64,000 nt of DNA from the NCBI RefSeq assembly GCF_014204815.1, contig NZ_JACHMC010000001.1, forward strand, positions 372,001 through 436,000, given 5' to 3'. Origin of the DNA: Micrococcus flavus (lineage in GTDB: Bacteria; Actinomycetota; Actinomycetes; Actinomycetales; Micrococcaceae). Positions 61,976 to 64,000 of this stretch are shown here, one piece after another (the first letter of the stretch is position 1; each line of letters starts with the position of its first letter). The position numbers were made by a program, and so were the translations under genes. The notes under the pieces are model-generated. The model worked only from the letters and a program-made list of their open reading frames with translations, did no database searches and was not told the DNA's origin.

Positions 61976-62943
61976 TAGGGGAACGGCGTCCAGTCCGGGT
62001 CGCGCTTCTGCAGGAACGCGTCCCGGCCCTCCACGGCCTCGTCCGTCATGTAGGCCATGCGCGTGGCCTCGCCGGCGAAGACCTGCTGGCCGGCCATGCC
62101 GTCGTCGGGAAGGTTGAACGCGAACTTGAGCATGCGCAGGGCCTGCGGGGACTGACGGTTGATGTCCGCGGCGTACTCGAGGGCCACCTCCTCGAGGCGC
62201 TCGTGGTCCACGGCCTGGTTGACGGCCCCGAACTCCGCCATCTGCTCGGCCGAGTACTCGCGCGCCGTGAAGAAGATCTCGCGGGCGCGCTTCTGGCCCA
62301 CCTGCCGGGCGAGCAGGGCCGAGCCGTAGCCGGCGTCGAAGGAGCCCACGGTGGCGTCCGTCTGCTTGAACCTCCCGTGCTCGCGGGAGGCGAGGGTGAG
62401 GTCCGCGACCACGTGGAGCGAGTGGCCGCCGCCGGCCGCCCATCCGTTCACGACGGCGATGATCGCCTTGGGGGAGGTGCGCATCAGGCGCTGGACCTCG
62501 AGGATGTGGAGGCGTCCGGCGCGGGCCGGGTCGATGGTCTCGGCCGTCTCCCCCTCGGCGTAGCGGTAGCCGTCGCGGCCGCGGATGCGCTGGTCCCCGC
62601 CGGAGCAGAACGCGTGGCCGCCGTCCTTGGGGGAGGGGCCGTTGCCGGTGAGCAGCACCGTGCCCACGTCCGGGGTCATGCGGGCGTGGTCGAGAGCGCG
62701 GTAGAGCTCGTCCACGGTGCCGGGGCGGAACGCGTTGCGGACCTCGGGGCGGTCGAAGGCGATGCGCACCGTGGGCAGGTCGCGCACCCAGCGGCCGTCG
62801 GCGTCGCGCTCCACCTGGCGGTGGTAGGTCAGGTCCTCGAAGTCGAAGCCCTCGACCACGCGCCAGCGCGTGGGGTCGAAGATGTCGGAGACCTGCTCGG
62901 GCAGGCGGTCGCGGTCGGGGCGGGCGGCGGTCGGCTCGGTCAT
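61966..62943 (-). CDS. menB: 1,4-dihydroxy-2-naphthoyl-CoA synthase
   Basis: A 325-residue crotonase-fold enzyme of menaquinone synthesis. RIAFDRPEVRNAFRPGTVDE, FCSGGDQRIRG, GWAAGGGHSLHVVADLTLAS and TVGSFDAGYGSALLARQVG contain the oxyanion-hole Gly and the catalytic Asp/Tyr region. The N-terminal extension and length fit actinobacterial MenB. The start is ATG 62943, 7 nt after TAGACT. Confidence 0.95.
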   Translation of the reverse strand: MTEPTAARPDRDRLPEQVSDIFDPTRWRVVEGFDFEDLTYHRQVERDADGRWVRDLPTVRIAFDRPEVRNAFRPGTVDELYRALDHARMTPDVGTVLLTGNGPSPKDGGHAFCSGGDQRIRGRDGYRYAEGETAETIDPARAGRLHILEVQRLMRTSPKAIIAVVNGWAAGGGHSLHVVADLTLASREHGRFKQTDATVGSFDAGYGSALLARQVGQKRAREIFFTAREYSAEQMAEFGAVNQAVDHERLEEVALEYAADINRQSPQALRMLKFAFNLPDDGMAGQQVFAGEATRMAYMTDEAVEGRDAFLQKRDPDWTPFPYYF

Positions 62944-62950
62944 GGGGCCG

Positions 62951-62956
62951 AGTCTA
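62951..62956 (-). promoter_or_regulatory. -10 element TAGACT of menB
   Basis: TAGACT, 7 nt, ATG at 62943. Confidence 0.6.
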
Positions 62957-63087
62957 GTGAGGGCCGCGGACGGAGAGGGGGGGGTGGGGCTGTCACCACG
63001 CGATGCCCGCGCTCGGCGTCGGCGCAGAGGAGCAACGAACGGGCCGATTTGGCACGTGACTCGTCCACGTCCGTCCTACGGGGTGGT

Positions 63088-63093
63088 TAGCAT
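63088..63093 (+). promoter_or_regulatory. -10 element TAGCAT of the DUF6492-like gene
   Basis: TAGCAT, GCATCA, ATG at 63100. Confidence 0.55.
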
Positions 63094-63099
63094 GCATCA

Positions 63100-63756
63100 A
63101 TGACCCAACCCAGCCGTACCACCGTGGCTTCCATCACCTTTGAGGGAGACCATCGGCTCACCGCCCTGCAGGCCCTCTCGGTCGACCGTCTCTTCGAACT
63201 CGATGAGCTGGAGGAGTATCTGATCGTCCTCAATGGCCGGGACAACAGCGACCTGCGGGTTACTCTCGCCGGGCTGCTCTACGGTGCTGTCAGTGCCGAG
63301 CTGTGGGATCGTATCCGGTTCCTGGTCCCGGCGGACGTCCCGCGCGGAGGCGATGGCCAGGGATGGCATGGACAGCAAGCACTCAAACTGGGCCTGGCCG
63401 ATCTCGTCCGCACCGATACTTACCTTATGCTAGACGGCAAAAATCATTTCGTGCGTCCAGCCGGGGTAGCGGACTTCTACGAGACGGGACGCCCGAAGAC
63501 CGTATGGTCTGACACCTCGCCGTACTGGGATAAGTATGTAAGGGCATCCCTAGATGCTTTCGACGTCCTCACGGACGAGAACGCGCGGCGGATGATGCCC
63601 ACCACGACGCCATACCTCTTCATCAGCGAAGAAGTACGTCGCACTATTGACGGGCTTGAGTCGAAGTACGGAATACCCTTGAAGTCGGCCATGGGTAAGA
63701 CGAAGTGGGGGACCGAGTTCTTCCTTTACTGGCCCTTCACAGATGAGCATGGGTAG
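63100..63756 (+). pseudogene. DUF6492-like glycosyltransferase-type gene truncated by an insertion sequence
   Basis: 218 codons remain, of which about the last 8 (after FFLYW) come from the IS end. LVRTDTYLMLDGKNHFVRPA and VADFYETGRPKTVWSD look like the nucleotide-sugar/metal region of DUF6492 proteins, which are usually longer and often sit in polysaccharide loci. Codon use (TTA, CTA, ATA-type codons) and base composition are lower in GC than neighbours, suggesting acquired DNA. Leaderless start at ATG 63100. Confidence 0.65.
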
Positions 63757-64000
63757 GGGTCTTGCGCCACGGCCGGTGTCCGCCGGCGGCGAGCAGGGCG
63801 CGTAGGCGGTAGTTGTCGAAGTTCCGGAAGCCGCGGGCGACCCGGCGCATCGTCTCGATGACCCCGTTCACGGCCTCGGTGGGCCCGTTCGAGGCCCCGG
63901 CGGTGTCGAAGTAGGCCAGGATCGCGGCCTTCCACCGGCGTAAGGTCCGCCCGAGCCGGGCGATCTCCGGGATCGGGCAGGACGGGAAGGCGGCAAGGAT
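63731..64000 (-). mobile_element. ISL3-family insertion sequence, one end (runs off window)
   Basis: The end appears to be at 63731, where the plus strand reads GGCCCTTCACAGATGAGCAT, similar to the GGCTCTTC-type termini of ISL3 elements. The transposase reads inward on the minus strand. The other end and the target duplication lie outside the window. Confidence 0.75.
63737..64000 (-). CDS. ISL3-family transposase, C-terminal 87 residues
   Basis: Reading from the window edge: ILAAFPSCPIPEIARLGRT, then LRRWKAAILAYFDTAGASNG, PTEAVNGVIETMRRVARGFR and NFDNYRLRALLAAGGH, ending THAHL and stop. NGPTEAVNGVI with the catalytic Glu and the FRNFDNYRLR block are typical of the ISL3 DDE transposase end. 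The rest is outside the window. Confidence 0.88.
   Translation of the reverse strand: MLAAFPSCPIPEIARLGRTLRRWKAAILAYFDTAGASNGPTEAVNGVIETMRRVARGFRNFDNYRLRALLAAGGHRPWRKTPTHAHL

Overview
The window is high-GC (roughly 70%+), gene-dense actinobacterial chromosome. Gene content and order point to Micrococcaceae, most likely Micrococcus luteus or a close relative; this is an inference, because no rRNA gene is present. Genes are packed with GTGA/ATGA overlaps. Many lack a Shine-Dalgarno and instead carry a TANNNT -10 element about 6 nt before the start codon, which indicates leaderless mRNAs.

Left part (1-19 kb): purF (N-terminal part, minus strand) with a small membrane gene, a sterol-carrier-family gene and an L-asparaginase; a family 2 glycosyltransferase; a FtsX-type ABC transporter divergent from a two-component system; a single-ORF PurD-PurC fusion; an AbiEi/DUF559-like gene flanked by inverted copies of a 73-bp repeat; a heterodimeric ABC exporter; a metallophosphoesterase and a class A penicillin-binding protein.

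Middle (19-48 kb): a block that, from memory, resembles the M. tuberculosis ponA2-crp-nth-marP-acs-tad-helicase-topA region: DUF4177, RidA, Nudix, a Crp/GlxR-type regulator, a CvpA-like remnant of MarP without its protease domain, the methionine/alanine importer MetPS, acs, nth, a low-GC secreted-peptide pair, LysE, a CoA Nudix, a compact Tad/Flp pilus locus, a DUF1998 helicase, trhO, a methyltransferase and topA. Between the methyltransferase and topA sits a three-gene accessory operon (subtilisin-like lipoprotein, SAR2788-like putative toxin, unknown protein). Ppx/GppA, a TIM-barrel isomerase and proC follow topA.

Right part (48-64 kb): Ktr potassium uptake (KtrA/KtrB), AcuC deacetylase (whose classical substrate Acs is also in this window), ribosomal protein bS22, small redox and membrane genes, a system II cytochrome c maturation operon (TlpA/ResA-CcdA-ResB-CcsB), menaquinone genes menA, menE and menB, and finally a gene cut by an ISL3-type insertion sequence that runs off the window.

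The most unusual material is the three-gene protease/toxin-like operon with a possible leaderless AUA start, the secreted-peptide pair behind a DtxR/IdeR-like box, the 73-bp repeat family, the PurD-PurC fusion, and a TCCTGCACAG motif shared by the tadA, flp and DUF559 upstream regions.
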